Shown one piece after another: positions 41,949 to 51,120 of a stretch of DNA of 64,000 nt. Each line of letters opens with the position of its first letter. The stretch's first letter is position 1. Made by a program: the position numbers and the translations under genes. Origin of the DNA: Larkinella terrae (lineage in GTDB: Bacteria; Bacteroidota; Bacteroidia; Cytophagales; Spirosomataceae); contig NZ_WJXZ01000002.1 in the NCBI RefSeq assembly GCF_009668025.1, positions 186,001-250,000 of the forward strand. The letters are read 5' to 3'. The notes under the pieces are model-generated. The model was not told the DNA's origin, did not search any database, and worked only from the letters and a program-made list of their open reading frames with translations.

Positions 41949-43172
41949 ATGATCAGTAGAAGAACTATCCTTAAACGGTTATCGACCATGCCGCTGCTCG
42001 GCGGTTTAGTGGGCAGTGCAGCCCCGTTGCAGTCAGCCCTGGCGGCTACTACTACGCTGGCACCCCGAAACCTGGTGAAAGAGCTGGGAATCAGAACGTT
42101 CATTAACGCGGCCGGAACCTACACGGCCATGACCGGTTCGCTCATGCAGGACGAGGTGATGGAAACGATTCAGGCGGCTTCCAAAGAATTCATGATGCTC
42201 GACGATGTGCAGACCAAAGTCGGGGAGAAAATTGCCGCGCTGGTTCATGCCGAATCGGCGGTGGTAACAGCCGGTTGTTTCTCGGCCATGACGCTTGGTC
42301 TGGCGGGCGTTCTGACCGGTATGGATCAGAAGAAAGTGGAAGCCCTGCCGCAACTGGAAGGCACCGGCATGAAATCCGAAGTGATTGTTCAGAAAGGCCA
42401 CAACGTCGGCTATTCGCACGCGCTGACCAACACCGGTTGCAAAATGGTGTTTGTCGAAACCGCCGAGGAAGTTGAAAAAGCGATCAACGAAAAAACCGCC
42501 CTGATGTGGTTTCTGCACATTCAGTCGGATCAGGGCAAGATCATGCACCAGGAATGGGTTAATCTGGCCAAAAAACACAACATTCCGACGATGATCGACA
42601 TTGCCGCCGATGTGCCGCCGGTCGAAAACCTCTGGAAATTCCACGAAATGGGTTTTGATCTGGTGTGCGTTTCGGGGGGAAAAGCCATGCGCGGACCGCA
42701 AAGCGCCGGGATTCTGATGGGCAAAAAACACCTGATTGCGGCCGCCCGGCTGAGCATGCCACCCCGTGGTTCAACGATCGGTCGCGGGATGAAAGTGAAC
42801 AAGGAAGAGATTCTGGGCATGTACGTCGCGCTCGAAAAATTCGTGGGTCAGGACCAGCAAAAAGAGTGGAAAATGTGGGAAGACCGCGTGGCGCATATTT
42901 CCGATACTGTCAAAAAAGTCAACGGCGTTTCGGTCGAAACGTTCCGGCCCGAACTGGGTAATCACACCCCGACGCTGCGGATCAAGTGGGAACCTGCCAA
43001 AATCAACCTGACGACGAAAGCCCTGCAGGAAAACCTCCGTAACGGCGATCCGTCGATCGAAGTGGTAGGCGAACAGGGCGGTATCAGCCTGACAACCTGG
43101 ATGTTGAAGCCGGGCCAGGAGAAAATTGTCGCAACCCGTTTGAAAGAAGAACTCACGAAAGCGTCGGTCTGA
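41949..43172 (+). CDS. Tat-exported SelA-like PLP-dependent enzyme, copy A
   Basis: 407 residues. The N-terminus SRRTILKRLSTMPLLGG is a twin-arginine signal. The rest matches the SelA-related (D-glucosaminate-6-phosphate ammonia-lyase/DgaE-type, TIGR01437-like) fold-type I PLP family: GIRTFINAAGTYTAMTG, VHAESAVVTAGCFSAMTLGLAG, D217 in TMIDIAADVPP (pairs with the PLP ring) and the likely Schiff-base lysine K245 in VSGGKAMRGPQSAG. Such enzymes eliminate ammonia from 2-amino-sugar acids or related 2-amino-3-hydroxy acids. Tat export fits a folded, cofactor-loaded enzyme. The next gene encodes the amidohydrolase that usually accompanies this family. A second, similar copy lies at 48364. Confidence 0.88.
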   Translation: MISRRTILKRLSTMPLLGGLVGSAAPLQSALAATTTLAPRNLVKELGIRTFINAAGTYTAMTGSLMQDEVMETIQAASKEFMMLDDVQTKVGEKIAALVHAESAVVTAGCFSAMTLGLAGVLTGMDQKKVEALPQLEGTGMKSEVIVQKGHNVGYSHALTNTGCKMVFVETAEEVEKAINEKTALMWFLHIQSDQGKIMHQEWVNLAKKHNIPTMIDIAADVPPVENLWKFHEMGFDLVCVSGGKAMRGPQSAGILMGKKHLIAAARLSMPPRGSTIGRGMKVNKEEILGMYVALEKFVGQDQQKEWKMWEDRVAHISDTVKKVNGVSVETFRPELGNHTPTLRIKWEPAKINLTTKALQENLRNGDPSIEVVGEQGGISLTTWMLKPGQEKIVATRLKEELTKASV

Positions 43173-43199
43173 TTGTCGTTGTTTATTGCGCCTAAACCC

Positions 43200-44447
43200 A
43201 TGCGAAAACTGTATTTTTTGTTTCTTCTGATCGGTTGTGTCGGAGGTTCGCTGCGTGCCCAAACATATAGCATCGTCATTAAGGGCGGGCAACTGATCGA
43301 CCCGAAAAACAACCTCAATGAGGTGATGGATGTGGCCATTACCGACGGCAAAATCGTTCAGGTTGCCAAAAACATCGACGCCAGTAAGGCCAAGCAGGTG
43401 GTCAATGCCAAAGGTCTGCTGGTAATGCCGGGGCTGATCGACATCCACGGTCACGTTTTTTACGGCACCGAACCGAATCACTACCTGAGCAACGGGCTGA
43501 CGGCGGTTTCGCCCGACGGTTTTACGTTCCGGGTGGGTGTCACGACCATCGTCGATGCGGGCGGAGCAGGCTGGCAGTCGTTCCCGGCGTTCAAGAAAAA
43601 CATCATTTTCTCGTCAAAAACGCGGGTTCTTTCGCTGCTTAACATCGTGGGCGAAGGCATGCGCGGGGGCAACTGGGAGCAGGATACCACCGATATGGAC
43701 CCGAAAATGGCGGCCGCGATGGCACTCGGCAATACGAACGATGTGGTCGGTTTTAAGGTAGCGCACTACATGGGCGGCACCTGGACGCCCGTCGACCGCG
43801 CCGTGGAAGCCGGGAAGCTGGCCAATATGCCGGTCATGGTCGATTTCGGAATGCACAATCCTCCGCTGTCGCTCGAGCAACTGTTCCTGAAACACCTGCG
43901 GCCCGGCGATATTTTTACCCACACCTACACCCTGCTGGATGATAATGTCCGCGAAACCATCGTGGACGAAGCCACCGGGAAAGTCAAACCGTTTGTCTGG
44001 GAAGCCCGCAAAAAAGGCATCGTTTTCGACGTCGGTTACGGTGGCGCCAGCTTCAATTATTCGCAGGCCATTCCGGCCCTCAAAGCCGGTTTTTTCCCGA
44101 CCACGATCAGCACCGATTTGCACACCGGCAGCATGAACGGTTCGATGAAAGACCTCCTGAGCATCATGTCTAAATTCGTTGGCATGGGCGAGTCGGTAGC
44201 GGATGTGATCAAAGCCAGCACCTGGACTCCGGCGCAGGTCATCAAACGCGAAATGCTGGGCCATTTGTCGGTCGGCGCCATCGCCGATGTAGCCATTCTG
44301 AACCTCCGTGAAGGCAATTTTGGGTTCTACGACAAAACCGGGTACCGGGTGGAAGGCAAGAAAAAATTTGAATGCGAAATGACCATCAAAGGCGGTAAAG
44401 TCGTGTACGATCTCAACGGAATCGCCAATCCGTTGGTCGTGCGGTAA
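43200..44447 (+). CDS. Exported amidohydrolase/deacetylase-type metallohydrolase, copy A
   Basis: 415 residues from ATG 43200 with a Sec signal (MRKLYFLFLLIGCVGGSLRA). Amidohydrolase-superfamily metal site: H83 and H85 in LIDIHGHVF, probable carboxylated lysine K186 in VVGFKVAHY, H241 in DIFTHTYT, D306 and H308 in STDLHTGS. The start VIKGGQLIDPKNNLNEVMDVAI and this ligand set match the dihydroorotase/D-aminoacylase-like EF_0837/AHA_3915 family (TIGR03583-like), whose genes recur beside SelA-like enzymes. It may remove an acyl group from an amino-acid or amino-sugar acid. It follows the PLP gene by 27 bases. Confidence 0.86.
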   Translation: MRKLYFLFLLIGCVGGSLRAQTYSIVIKGGQLIDPKNNLNEVMDVAITDGKIVQVAKNIDASKAKQVVNAKGLLVMPGLIDIHGHVFYGTEPNHYLSNGLTAVSPDGFTFRVGVTTIVDAGGAGWQSFPAFKKNIIFSSKTRVLSLLNIVGEGMRGGNWEQDTTDMDPKMAAAMALGNTNDVVGFKVAHYMGGTWTPVDRAVEAGKLANMPVMVDFGMHNPPLSLEQLFLKHLRPGDIFTHTYTLLDDNVRETIVDEATGKVKPFVWEARKKGIVFDVGYGGASFNYSQAIPALKAGFFPTTISTDLHTGSMNGSMKDLLSIMSKFVGMGESVADVIKASTWTPAQVIKREMLGHLSVGAIADVAILNLREGNFGFYDKTGYRVEGKKKFECEMTIKGGKVVYDLNGIANPLVVR

Positions 44448-44460
44448 AGAGTAAAGAATC

Positions 44461-44543
44461 GAGACAAGAGATGTGAGACGGCAGACCGTTGGAACAAAAC
44501 CCAGTGTTATCTCAACGGTCCGCCGTCTCACATCTCTTGTCTC
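44461..44543. repeat. Inverted repeat downstream of amidohydrolase A
   Basis: Arms 44461-44491 and 44513-44543 pair over 31 bases with one mismatch and a 21-base loop. The core is GAGATGTGAGACGG. Sequence family not seen elsewhere in this window. It separates the amidohydrolase from the quinoprotein-cytochrome gene. Confidence 0.9.
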
Positions 44544-44576
44544 ACCTCTCTTATCTATTTATAACCAACGTTTTTA

Positions 44577-46334
44577 ATGTCGAAATTCTACACGAAAAGC
44601 TGTCTGCTCATTCTGCTGGCCGCTGTTGGATTTACGCAACGGGATTCCAAGAACAATCTTCCGGCCCGGACGGCAGAAAATGCCGGTCTTTTTTTGCCCG
44701 AAGGATTTGAAGCTACTGTCGTGGTCGACAGTCTGGCGGGTCGGGCGCGGCACCTGGCCGTGAACGACAACGGCGATATTTACGTCAAGGCCCGGTTTGT
44801 GCGGGACAAAGATGAATCGGTGATTGCCCTGCGCGATACCAACGGCGACGGGCGGGCGGACATCATCAAGCGGTTTGGCGGCCTATCGCGCGAACGAGCC
44901 TACGGAACGGCGATGCGGATTCACAACGGCTACCTGTATTTCAGCTCTGAACTGATCGTGTATCGCTACAAACTGACGCCCGGCCAACTGGTTCCGGAAG
45001 GTCCGGCGGAGGTGATTCTGACCGACGACCACGCCCACGGCATGCACGAACACATCACGAAACCGGTCGCATTCGATAACAAAGGCTACATGTATGTGCC
45101 ATTCGGGGCCGGTTCCAACGCGTGTCAGGAGAAAAACCGCATTCCCAGCTCTCCGGGCCTGAACCCCTGCGGTCTGCTGGCCGACCACGGCGGCATCTGG
45201 CGGTTCGACGCCAACAAACCGGGACAAACCCAGAAAGACGGAAAGCTGTTTGCCACCGGCCTGCGGAGCATCGTCGCGCTGGACTGGAATCCGGTCGATC
45301 AAACGCTGTATACCGTCGGCCACGGTCGGGACGATTTCCTGATGTTATGGTCGCATTTGTATACGCCCTGGCAAAGCGCGGTGTTGCCCGCCGAAGAGTT
45401 TCTGCGGGTGAAAGAAGGAATGGACGCAGGCTGGCCGTATTATTACTACGACCAGATTCAGAAGAAAAAACTCCTGAATCCCGAGTACGGTGGCGACGGC
45501 AAAAAACAGGGTAAAGGCGCTGATTATGAGCAACCCATCATCGGTTTTCCGGCGCACTGGGCACCCAATGATCTCGTGTTTTATCAGGGAACCGGCGCAA
45601 AAAACGGTTTTCCGGCGCATTACAAAAACGGCGCTTTCATTGCCTTTCACGGCTCGACCAACCGCGCACCGTATCCGCAGGCCGGTTATTTCATCGGTTT
45701 TGTTCCCGACAAAAACGGCTCGCCATCGACCGATTGGGAAGTATTTGCCGACGGTTTTGCGGGCGTCGATCCGGTCGTTAACGTAAGCGATGCGGTGTAC
45801 CGGCCGATGGGCATTGCAATGGGCCCCGACGGCTCGCTGTACATTGCCGAAACCGAAAAAGGCAAAATCTGGAAGATTACGTACAAAGGCGATAAATCGA
45901 AATTTGGCCCGGCGCAACTGGCGCAGATGGAAAAACGGAAGACGATGTCGACCATCCGGACGCCGGACCAGATCGCCGACAACCTGGACAAAGACAAACC
46001 GGTGATGGGCAGCAAAGTCTACGCCGTGTATTGTGCGGCCTGCCACCAGCGCAACGGTCGGGGCGACTCGCAGCGGTTTCCGCCCCTGGCCGAATCGGAA
46101 TGGGTGCTGGGCGACAAAAAACGCCTGATCGAAGTGTTGTTAAAAGGAATCGAGGGACCGATTGAGGTGAAAGGACAGTCGTACAACAACGTCATGCCGC
46201 AGCACGATTTTCTGAAGAACGAAGACATCGCGGAAGTGCTGACGTTTGTCCGGCAAAATTTCGGCAATTCGGCGAGCGCCATTACGGCGGATGAGGTGGG
46301 TGACGTTCGGAAGACGATTAAAAAGAAGAAATAA
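44577..46334 (+). CDS. Exported quinoprotein-dehydrogenase-like propeller fused to cytochrome c
   Basis: 585 residues with an N-terminal hydrophobic export segment. About residues 40-455 form a glucose/sorbosone dehydrogenase-like propeller (FLPEGFEATVVVDSLAG, ALRDTNGDGRADIIKRFGG, GMHEHITKPVAFDNKGYMYV, LRSIVALDWNPVDQTLYTV, VYRPMGIAMGPDGSLYIAE). The C-terminal domain (about 470-570) is a monoheme cytochrome c with C486-A-A-C-H490 and a likely axial Met in NNVMPQHDF. Such fusions oxidise sugars or polyols in the periplasm and pass electrons through the cytochrome. The PQQ requirement is an inference. Next genes encode a second cytochrome and a second dehydrogenase. Confidence 0.85.
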   Translation: MSKFYTKSCLLILLAAVGFTQRDSKNNLPARTAENAGLFLPEGFEATVVVDSLAGRARHLAVNDNGDIYVKARFVRDKDESVIALRDTNGDGRADIIKRFGGLSRERAYGTAMRIHNGYLYFSSELIVYRYKLTPGQLVPEGPAEVILTDDHAHGMHEHITKPVAFDNKGYMYVPFGAGSNACQEKNRIPSSPGLNPCGLLADHGGIWRFDANKPGQTQKDGKLFATGLRSIVALDWNPVDQTLYTVGHGRDDFLMLWSHLYTPWQSAVLPAEEFLRVKEGMDAGWPYYYYDQIQKKKLLNPEYGGDGKKQGKGADYEQPIIGFPAHWAPNDLVFYQGTGAKNGFPAHYKNGAFIAFHGSTNRAPYPQAGYFIGFVPDKNGSPSTDWEVFADGFAGVDPVVNVSDAVYRPMGIAMGPDGSLYIAETEKGKIWKITYKGDKSKFGPAQLAQMEKRKTMSTIRTPDQIADNLDKDKPVMGSKVYAVYCAACHQRNGRGDSQRFPPLAESEWVLGDKKRLIEVLLKGIEGPIEVKGQSYNNVMPQHDFLKNEDIAEVLTFVRQNFGNSASAITADEVGDVRKTIKKKK

Positions 46335-46338
46335 CCGG

Positions 46339-46418
46339 TTTTGCCGCTGTCAGGGTTTTCAACCGCTGACAGGGCGACGAAACCCTGTCAGTGGTTGAAA
46401 ACCCTGACAGCGGCAAAA
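46339..46418. repeat. Inverted repeat of the GCTGACAGGG family
   Basis: Arms 46339-46374 and 46383-46418 pair over 36 bases with one mismatch and an eight-base loop. It shares CGCTGACAGGG units with the elements at 9830 and 62837. It ends 29 bases before the next cytochrome start. Confidence 0.9.
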
Positions 46419-46446
46419 GTTGAACCCTCTTACGAGTTTTCAGGAA

Positions 46447-46887
46447 ATGCGATTACTTAAAAAAATAATGGCCGGGGTCCTGCTTCCTGGCGTTTTCGGA
46501 TTTACCACTTTACTGTACAAGCCGAAAACCGACGACCCCAAACAGGACAGATGGAAAGCCCCGGTTTGGGCCGATACCTTGAAAAGCCACTTCCCGACGG
46601 AGCCGTTGACGCTGGCGCAGGGAGAAGAATTATTCATGGAATACTGCTCGTCCTGCCACGGCGAAACCGGGTTTGGCGATGGGGCTGCGGGCCGGTCGTT
46701 GGGCTCAAAACCGGCCAACTTCCATGATCCGGAAGTGGCCAAACAAACCGATGGTGCCCTGTTCTGGAAACTGTCGAACGGCCGGGGCAATATGCCGCCT
46801 TTTAAAGATGTTTTTTCGGACGAACAACGCTGGCAATTAGTCGCTTACCTACGCAAACTAACTGTTCCCAAGACCAACAACAAATGA
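46447..46887 (+). CDS. Exported monoheme c-type cytochrome
   Basis: 146 residues from ATG 46447; a TTG start at 46420 would lie inside the inverted repeat. An N-terminal anchor or signal helix (MAGVLLPGVFGFTTLLY) precedes one cytochrome c domain with heme motif C67-S-S-C-H71 and a probable axial Met in GRGNMPPFKD near 116. It is likely to shuttle electrons from the neighbouring dehydrogenases. Its stop overlaps the start of the next gene as ATGA, so translation is coupled. Confidence 0.9.
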   Translation: MRLLKKIMAGVLLPGVFGFTTLLYKPKTDDPKQDRWKAPVWADTLKSHFPTEPLTLAQGEELFMEYCSSCHGETGFGDGAAGRSLGSKPANFHDPEVAKQTDGALFWKLSNGRGNMPPFKDVFSDEQRWQLVAYLRKLTVPKTNNK

Positions 46888-48350
46888 TAGTGGTAAACCC
46901 TTTCCTGAAAAAAATAAGCGCGCTGGCAATAGCGGTTTGCTGTCCGATCCTGCTTCGGGCGCAAGGCCCCGACGCGAAAACGCTGGTTCCGCCCACGGCG
47001 CTACGACCGGATATTAAGGTAGAGCATTTTCTGGCCGTCGGCCCCGAAGCCGTGCGACTGATTCAGCATCCGGGGACCGGCGATCTGTATTACACGACAT
47101 TTACCGGTGATGTATTCCGGATCAAGATGGTAGCGGGGCAACCGCCGGTGGCCGAGAAGGTTTTATCGGCCGAAGATCACGGGATTACGCGGCTACAGGG
47201 TGCGGCTTTTCTGAAGAACACGCTCTTCCTGGCCGGTAACATCAGCGTTAATAACAACAAGGGTACGAAAGGCCGGATGGTGCGCTACGATCTGGCGTCG
47301 GGCGAAAAGCCGGAAATGACGGTGGTATTCAATACCGTTGAGTACGGAACCAACAAAACGACCTTCGACCACGGCTGGAATGCGCTGGAAATCAGTCCCG
47401 ATGAAAAATACATTTACGTAAATACCGGTGCGCGAACCGACCACGGCGAGGTGCAGGACAACGGCGGAGTGTATCCGAACGCCCGCGACAACGCCCTGAC
47501 CTCGAAAATTTTCCGGTTTCCGGTAAGCGTGAAAAACCTGGAATTGCCCGACGACCTGGCCAAACTGAAAGCCGACGGTTACATCTACGCCGAAGGCATC
47601 CGGAATGCCTACGACATGGCCTTCGACGGCGACGGCCGGTTGTTTGCGGTTTCCAATTCCGGCGATTACGACCACGCCGAAGACATGTTCTGGATCCGGC
47701 AGGGCCATCACTACGGTTTTCCGTGGGTAATGGGGGGCGGTCTCGACAACCCGCAGCAGTACCCCGACTGGCAACCCGATCCCGAGAAAGATCCCTTCAT
47801 CAGCAAGTTTGCCCACGCCTGGCTCATGCGGTATTTCCGCAATGACCCGGAATTTCCGAAAAAACCGGCCGGTGTCAAGTTCACCGGCCCGGTTTTGAAC
47901 ATGGGACCGGATGCTAACGAATACCGCGATCCGAAAACCGGGAAGGTCTTCGACGGCGATTCAACGGGCGTGGGGGTTGGGACGTTCAACGCGCATAGCT
48001 CCCCGCTGGGCCTGTTTTTCGATACCCGAAAAGTGCTGGCCGATGAGTTTAAGGGCGACGGTTTTGTGATCCGGTATTCGGGTCCGCGACGTGGTTCAAC
48101 GATCATTAATCCGCTGAAAAAACAGGGCCGGGACCTGCTGCACCTCGACCTGACGTACGACAAAGCCACCGATAATTTCACGACGAAAACCACCCGGATT
48201 GTCGACGGTTTTACGGAACCGACCGACGCGTTGCTCGTGGATAACACCGTGTATATCATTGAATACGGCGGAAAGGGCGGTAACATCTGGAAGATTACCC
48301 TACCCGCCGATCCGAAAGCCGCCAAGAAAAATCGGAAGAAAAGAACCTAA
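46884..48350 (+). CDS. Exported PQQ-type sugar dehydrogenase-like protein
   Basis: 488 residues with a signal peptide ending ILLRAQ. A glucose/sorbosone dehydrogenase-like propeller: VRLIQHPGTGDLYYTTFTGDVFRI, GITRLQGAAFL, FDHGWNALEISPDEKYIYVNTGAR, GYIYAEGIRNAYDMAFDGDGRLFAVSN, HYGFPWVMGG, TDALLVDNTVYIIEYGG. No heme motif, so it would need the cytochrome encoded just upstream. The residues that coordinate PQQ and calcium cannot be checked by eye. It overlaps the cytochrome gene by four bases and precedes SelA-like copy B by 13 bases, joining oxidation to the deamination genes in one unit. Confidence 0.84.
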   Translation: MIVVNPFLKKISALAIAVCCPILLRAQGPDAKTLVPPTALRPDIKVEHFLAVGPEAVRLIQHPGTGDLYYTTFTGDVFRIKMVAGQPPVAEKVLSAEDHGITRLQGAAFLKNTLFLAGNISVNNNKGTKGRMVRYDLASGEKPEMTVVFNTVEYGTNKTTFDHGWNALEISPDEKYIYVNTGARTDHGEVQDNGGVYPNARDNALTSKIFRFPVSVKNLELPDDLAKLKADGYIYAEGIRNAYDMAFDGDGRLFAVSNSGDYDHAEDMFWIRQGHHYGFPWVMGGGLDNPQQYPDWQPDPEKDPFISKFAHAWLMRYFRNDPEFPKKPAGVKFTGPVLNMGPDANEYRDPKTGKVFDGDSTGVGVGTFNAHSSPLGLFFDTRKVLADEFKGDGFVIRYSGPRRGSTIINPLKKQGRDLLHLDLTYDKATDNFTTKTTRIVDGFTEPTDALLVDNTVYIIEYGGKGGNIWKITLPADPKAAKKNRKKRT

Positions 48351-48363
48351 CGCTAATAAACTC

Positions 48364-49581
48364 ATGCTAAGCAGAAGAAAACTCATCAAACGGCTATCGA
48401 GCGTCCCCCTGCTGGGTGGATTGGTCGGTACGCTGCCCATTACTGCCGAAGCGGCTGTTCTGGCCGCTCCCAAACGCGATCTGTTCAAGGAACTGGGCGT
48501 CCGGACGTTCATCAATGCCGCCGGAACGCTGACTTACATGACCGGTTCGCTGATGCACGACGAAGTGCTCGACGCCATCAATTACGCTTCCAAAGAGTTC
48601 TGTATGCTGGACGAACTGGAGGACAAAGTCGGGGAGAAGATTGCGAAACTGGTGCATTCGGAAGCTGCCGTCGTGACTTCGGGTGCGTTTTCCGGGATGA
48701 CGCTGGGTCTGGCCGGGATTCTGACCGGTATGGACCAGAAGAAGATTGAAGCGCTGCCGCACCTGGAAGGCACCGGCATGAAATCCGAAGTGATTTGCCA
48801 GAAAGGGCACGAAATTGTGTACAACCACGCGCTGGTAAATACCGGTTGTAAAATGGTGTACATCGAAACCGTTGAAGAACTGGAAAAAGCGATCAACGAA
48901 AAAACCGCCCTGATGCACTTTCTGCACATTCAGTCGGACAAGGGCAAAATCATGCACGAGGAGTGGGTGGCGCTGGGCAAAAAACACAACATTCCGACGT
49001 CCATCGACATTGCTGCCGACGTGCCACCGGTCGAAAACCTGTATAAATTCAATGATATGGGCTTCAGTTTTGTGGTCGTTTCGGGGGGAAAAGCGATGCG
49101 CGGACCGCAAAGCGCCGGTTTGCTGATGGGTAAAAAAGACATCATCGCGGCCGCCCGGCAGCACATGCCCCCGCGCGGCTACAACATCGGTCGCGGGATG
49201 AAGGTGAACAAGGAGGAAATTCTGGGTATGTACGTCGCCGTCGAGAAGTTTCTGGCGCAGGACTTTGCCAAAACCTGGAAAGGCTGGGAAGAGGGCGTTG
49301 CGCACGTGGAAAGCACGGTTAAAACCGTTAACGGCGTCAAAACCGAAGTTCGCGTGAATCCATTGGGCAACCATACGCCGTCATTGCGCATTTCCTGGGA
49401 CCCGGCGGTTTTGAAAGTAACCGGCAAACAGGTTCAGGAAGCGTTGCGGGCGGGTGATCCGTCCATCGAAGTCGGTGGCGGTGGTCCCAGCAGCATTGGC
49501 GTGACCGTCTGGATGCTGAAACCGGGTCAGGAAAAAATCGTGGCGAAACGGATCAAAGAAGAACTTTCGAAGGCGGTATAA
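48364..49581 (+). CDS. Tat-exported SelA-like PLP-dependent enzyme, copy B
   Basis: 405 residues from ATG 48364; a longer frame starting at 48199 runs inside the upstream gene and is rejected. The N-terminus SRRKLIKRLSSVPLLGG is a twin-arginine signal. The catalytic core repeats copy A nearly throughout: GVRTFINAAGTLTYMTG, D215 in SIDIAADVPP, K243 in VSGGKAMRGPQSAG, and RGYNIGRGMKVNKEEILGMY. The main differences lie in the signal region, around 145-170 and near the C-terminus, so the copies may differ in substrate. It is followed by amidohydrolase copy B after an inverted repeat. Confidence 0.88.
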   Translation: MLSRRKLIKRLSSVPLLGGLVGTLPITAEAAVLAAPKRDLFKELGVRTFINAAGTLTYMTGSLMHDEVLDAINYASKEFCMLDELEDKVGEKIAKLVHSEAAVVTSGAFSGMTLGLAGILTGMDQKKIEALPHLEGTGMKSEVICQKGHEIVYNHALVNTGCKMVYIETVEELEKAINEKTALMHFLHIQSDKGKIMHEEWVALGKKHNIPTSIDIAADVPPVENLYKFNDMGFSFVVVSGGKAMRGPQSAGLLMGKKDIIAAARQHMPPRGYNIGRGMKVNKEEILGMYVAVEKFLAQDFAKTWKGWEEGVAHVESTVKTVNGVKTEVRVNPLGNHTPSLRISWDPAVLKVTGKQVQEALRAGDPSIEVGGGGPSSIGVTVWMLKPGQEKIVAKRIKEELSKAV

Positions 49582-49586
49582 AAGCT

Positions 49587-49653
49587 GCCCCCAACCCCCT
49601 GAAGAGGGCTTAAAGAATCTATTTTTTTAAGCCCCCTTCAGGGGGTTGGGGGC
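49587..49653. repeat. Inverted repeat of the CCCCCAACCCCCT family
   Basis: Arms 49587-49614 and 49626-49653 pair over 28 bases with one mismatch, loop 11. The arm reads GCCCCCAACCCCCTGAAG. It starts six bases after the SelA-like B stop and resembles the elements at 4541, 52284 and 57545. Confidence 0.9.
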
Positions 49654-49682
49654 CATTAACGTTCACCCATTAACCTACTCCC

Positions 49683-50963
49683 ATGATGAAACGGTTTCTT
49701 TTTGTTCTTGCTTGTGCTTTCGTTGCCGGAAATCTCGCCTTGGCGCAACCGTATCATGTTGTGATCAAGGGCGGTCACGTCATCGATCCCAAAAACAACA
49801 TTGACGCGGTGATGGATGTGGCTATTCTGGACGGGAAAATTGCAAAAGTGGCCAAATCGATCGACGCGACCGGCGCCCGGCAGGTGGTGAAAGCCAAGGG
49901 TTTATACGTCACGCCCGGTTTGATCGACATCCACACGCACGTTTTTTTTGGAACAAACATGGATCAGACGTACAGCAACGGTCCGAATGCGTTGCCGCCC
50001 GACGGTTTTACGTTTCGAAACGGCGTAACGACCATCGTTGATGCGGGTTGCTCCGGCTGGCGTGATTTCGAAACGTTCAAGAAACAGACCATCGATAAGT
50101 CGCAGACGCGGGTGCTGGCGTTGCTCAACATTGTCGGCAGCGGTATGCGGGGCGGTAAATTCGAGCAAAATATTGAGGACATGGACGCCAAAGCAACGGC
50201 GGAGATGGCCCAGAAATACCCCGATCTGGTCGTTGGCGTTAAACTGGCGCACTTCAACGGCCACGACTGGACGCCCACCGACCGGGCCGTGGAAGCCGGA
50301 AAACTGGCGAACAAACCGGTGATGATCGACTTTGGCGGTAGCAAACCGACGCTTTCCATCGAAGAGTTGTTCCTTCAACGCCTGCGGCCGGGCGATATTT
50401 TCACCCACTGTTTCGGGCAACTGGCCACCCGCGAGCCGATTCTGGACGTGACGACGAATAAAATAAAACCGTTCGTTTGGGAAGCGCAGAAGAAGGGAAT
50501 CATCTTCGACGTCGGGTATGGCGGCATTAGTTTTGCGTTTTCACAGGCTATTCCGGCTTTGAAAAGCGGTTTTTACCCAAACACCATCAGTACCGACATT
50601 CACACGGGGAGCATGAACAACGCCATGAAAGACATGCTGAACGTGATGTCGAAATTTCTGGCGATGGGCATGGACTTGAAAAGCGTCATCAAAGCCAGCA
50701 CCTACAGCCCGGCCCTGGCGATCAAGCGGCCCGAACTCGGCAGTCTGAGCGAAGGCTCGGAAGCCGATGTGGCCATTCTGGACCTGCAGGACGGCAAATT
50801 TGCGGTTCGGGACACCGGTTATTTCGGCTTTTTCGATTACACCGGTCACAAAATTGAAGGCAAACAAAAGCTGAGCTGCGAAATGACCATCCGCAAAGGC
50901 CGGATCGTCTACGACCTGAACGGCATCGCGAACCCAGTGATCGTGCAGCAGCGGGCGCAGTAA
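49683..50963 (+). CDS. Exported amidohydrolase/deacetylase-type metallohydrolase, copy B
   Basis: 426 residues with signal peptide ending LALAQ. It keeps all metal-site positions of copy A: H84 and H86 in LIDIHTHVF, K187 in VVGVKLAHF, H in DIFTHCFGQ, D and H in STDIHTGS. Compared with copy A it has a longer segment before the C-terminal strands (FAVRDTGYFGFFDYTGHK). The pairing SelA-like plus amidohydrolase is thus duplicated as a module rather than each gene alone. It may act on a differently acylated substrate. A candidate promoter for the transporter follows. Confidence 0.86.
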   Translation: MMKRFLFVLACAFVAGNLALAQPYHVVIKGGHVIDPKNNIDAVMDVAILDGKIAKVAKSIDATGARQVVKAKGLYVTPGLIDIHTHVFFGTNMDQTYSNGPNALPPDGFTFRNGVTTIVDAGCSGWRDFETFKKQTIDKSQTRVLALLNIVGSGMRGGKFEQNIEDMDAKATAEMAQKYPDLVVGVKLAHFNGHDWTPTDRAVEAGKLANKPVMIDFGGSKPTLSIEELFLQRLRPGDIFTHCFGQLATREPILDVTTNKIKPFVWEAQKKGIIFDVGYGGISFAFSQAIPALKSGFYPNTISTDIHTGSMNNAMKDMLNVMSKFLAMGMDLKSVIKASTYSPALAIKRPELGSLSEGSEADVAILDLQDGKFAVRDTGYFGFFDYTGHKIEGKQKLSCEMTIRKGRIVYDLNGIANPVIVQQRAQ

Positions 50964-50965
50964 AT

Positions 50966-51062
50966 GGCAGAGAGGTTTGGGCGTTGGGCAGAGGGCTGTT
51001 TCGTAGAAATGGAATGCGTCAGCCACTCATTGCCCCAAGCCCAACGCCCAAACCCCTCTGCC
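50966..51062. repeat. Inverted repeat before the transporter gene
   Basis: Arms 50966-50989 (GGCAGAGAGGTTTGGGCG...) and 51039-51062 pair over 24 bases with one mismatch and a 49-base loop. It lies directly after the amidohydrolase stop and partly overlaps the next promoter candidate. Confidence 0.85.
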
Positions 51063-51087
51063 CCAAGCCAAAAAACTGTTATATTTG
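51058..51087 (+). promoter_or_regulatory. Candidate promoter of the BASS transporter gene
   Basis: CTG (51058-51060), 19 bases, then TATATTTG (51080-51087), a perfect TAnnTTTG -7 box. The start codon is 33 bases downstream. Only the -33 triplet differs from the TTG consensus. The -33 half overlaps the inverted repeat arm. Confidence 0.5.
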
Positions 51088-51120
51088 GAGGGATTTCCTA
51101 AACCTCTTGAAAAAATTACC

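Noticed and set aside
48199-48363. N-terminal extension of SelA-like copy B
   Set aside because: This segment overlaps the end of the upstream dehydrogenase gene in another frame and would bury the Tat signal that starts at 48364.
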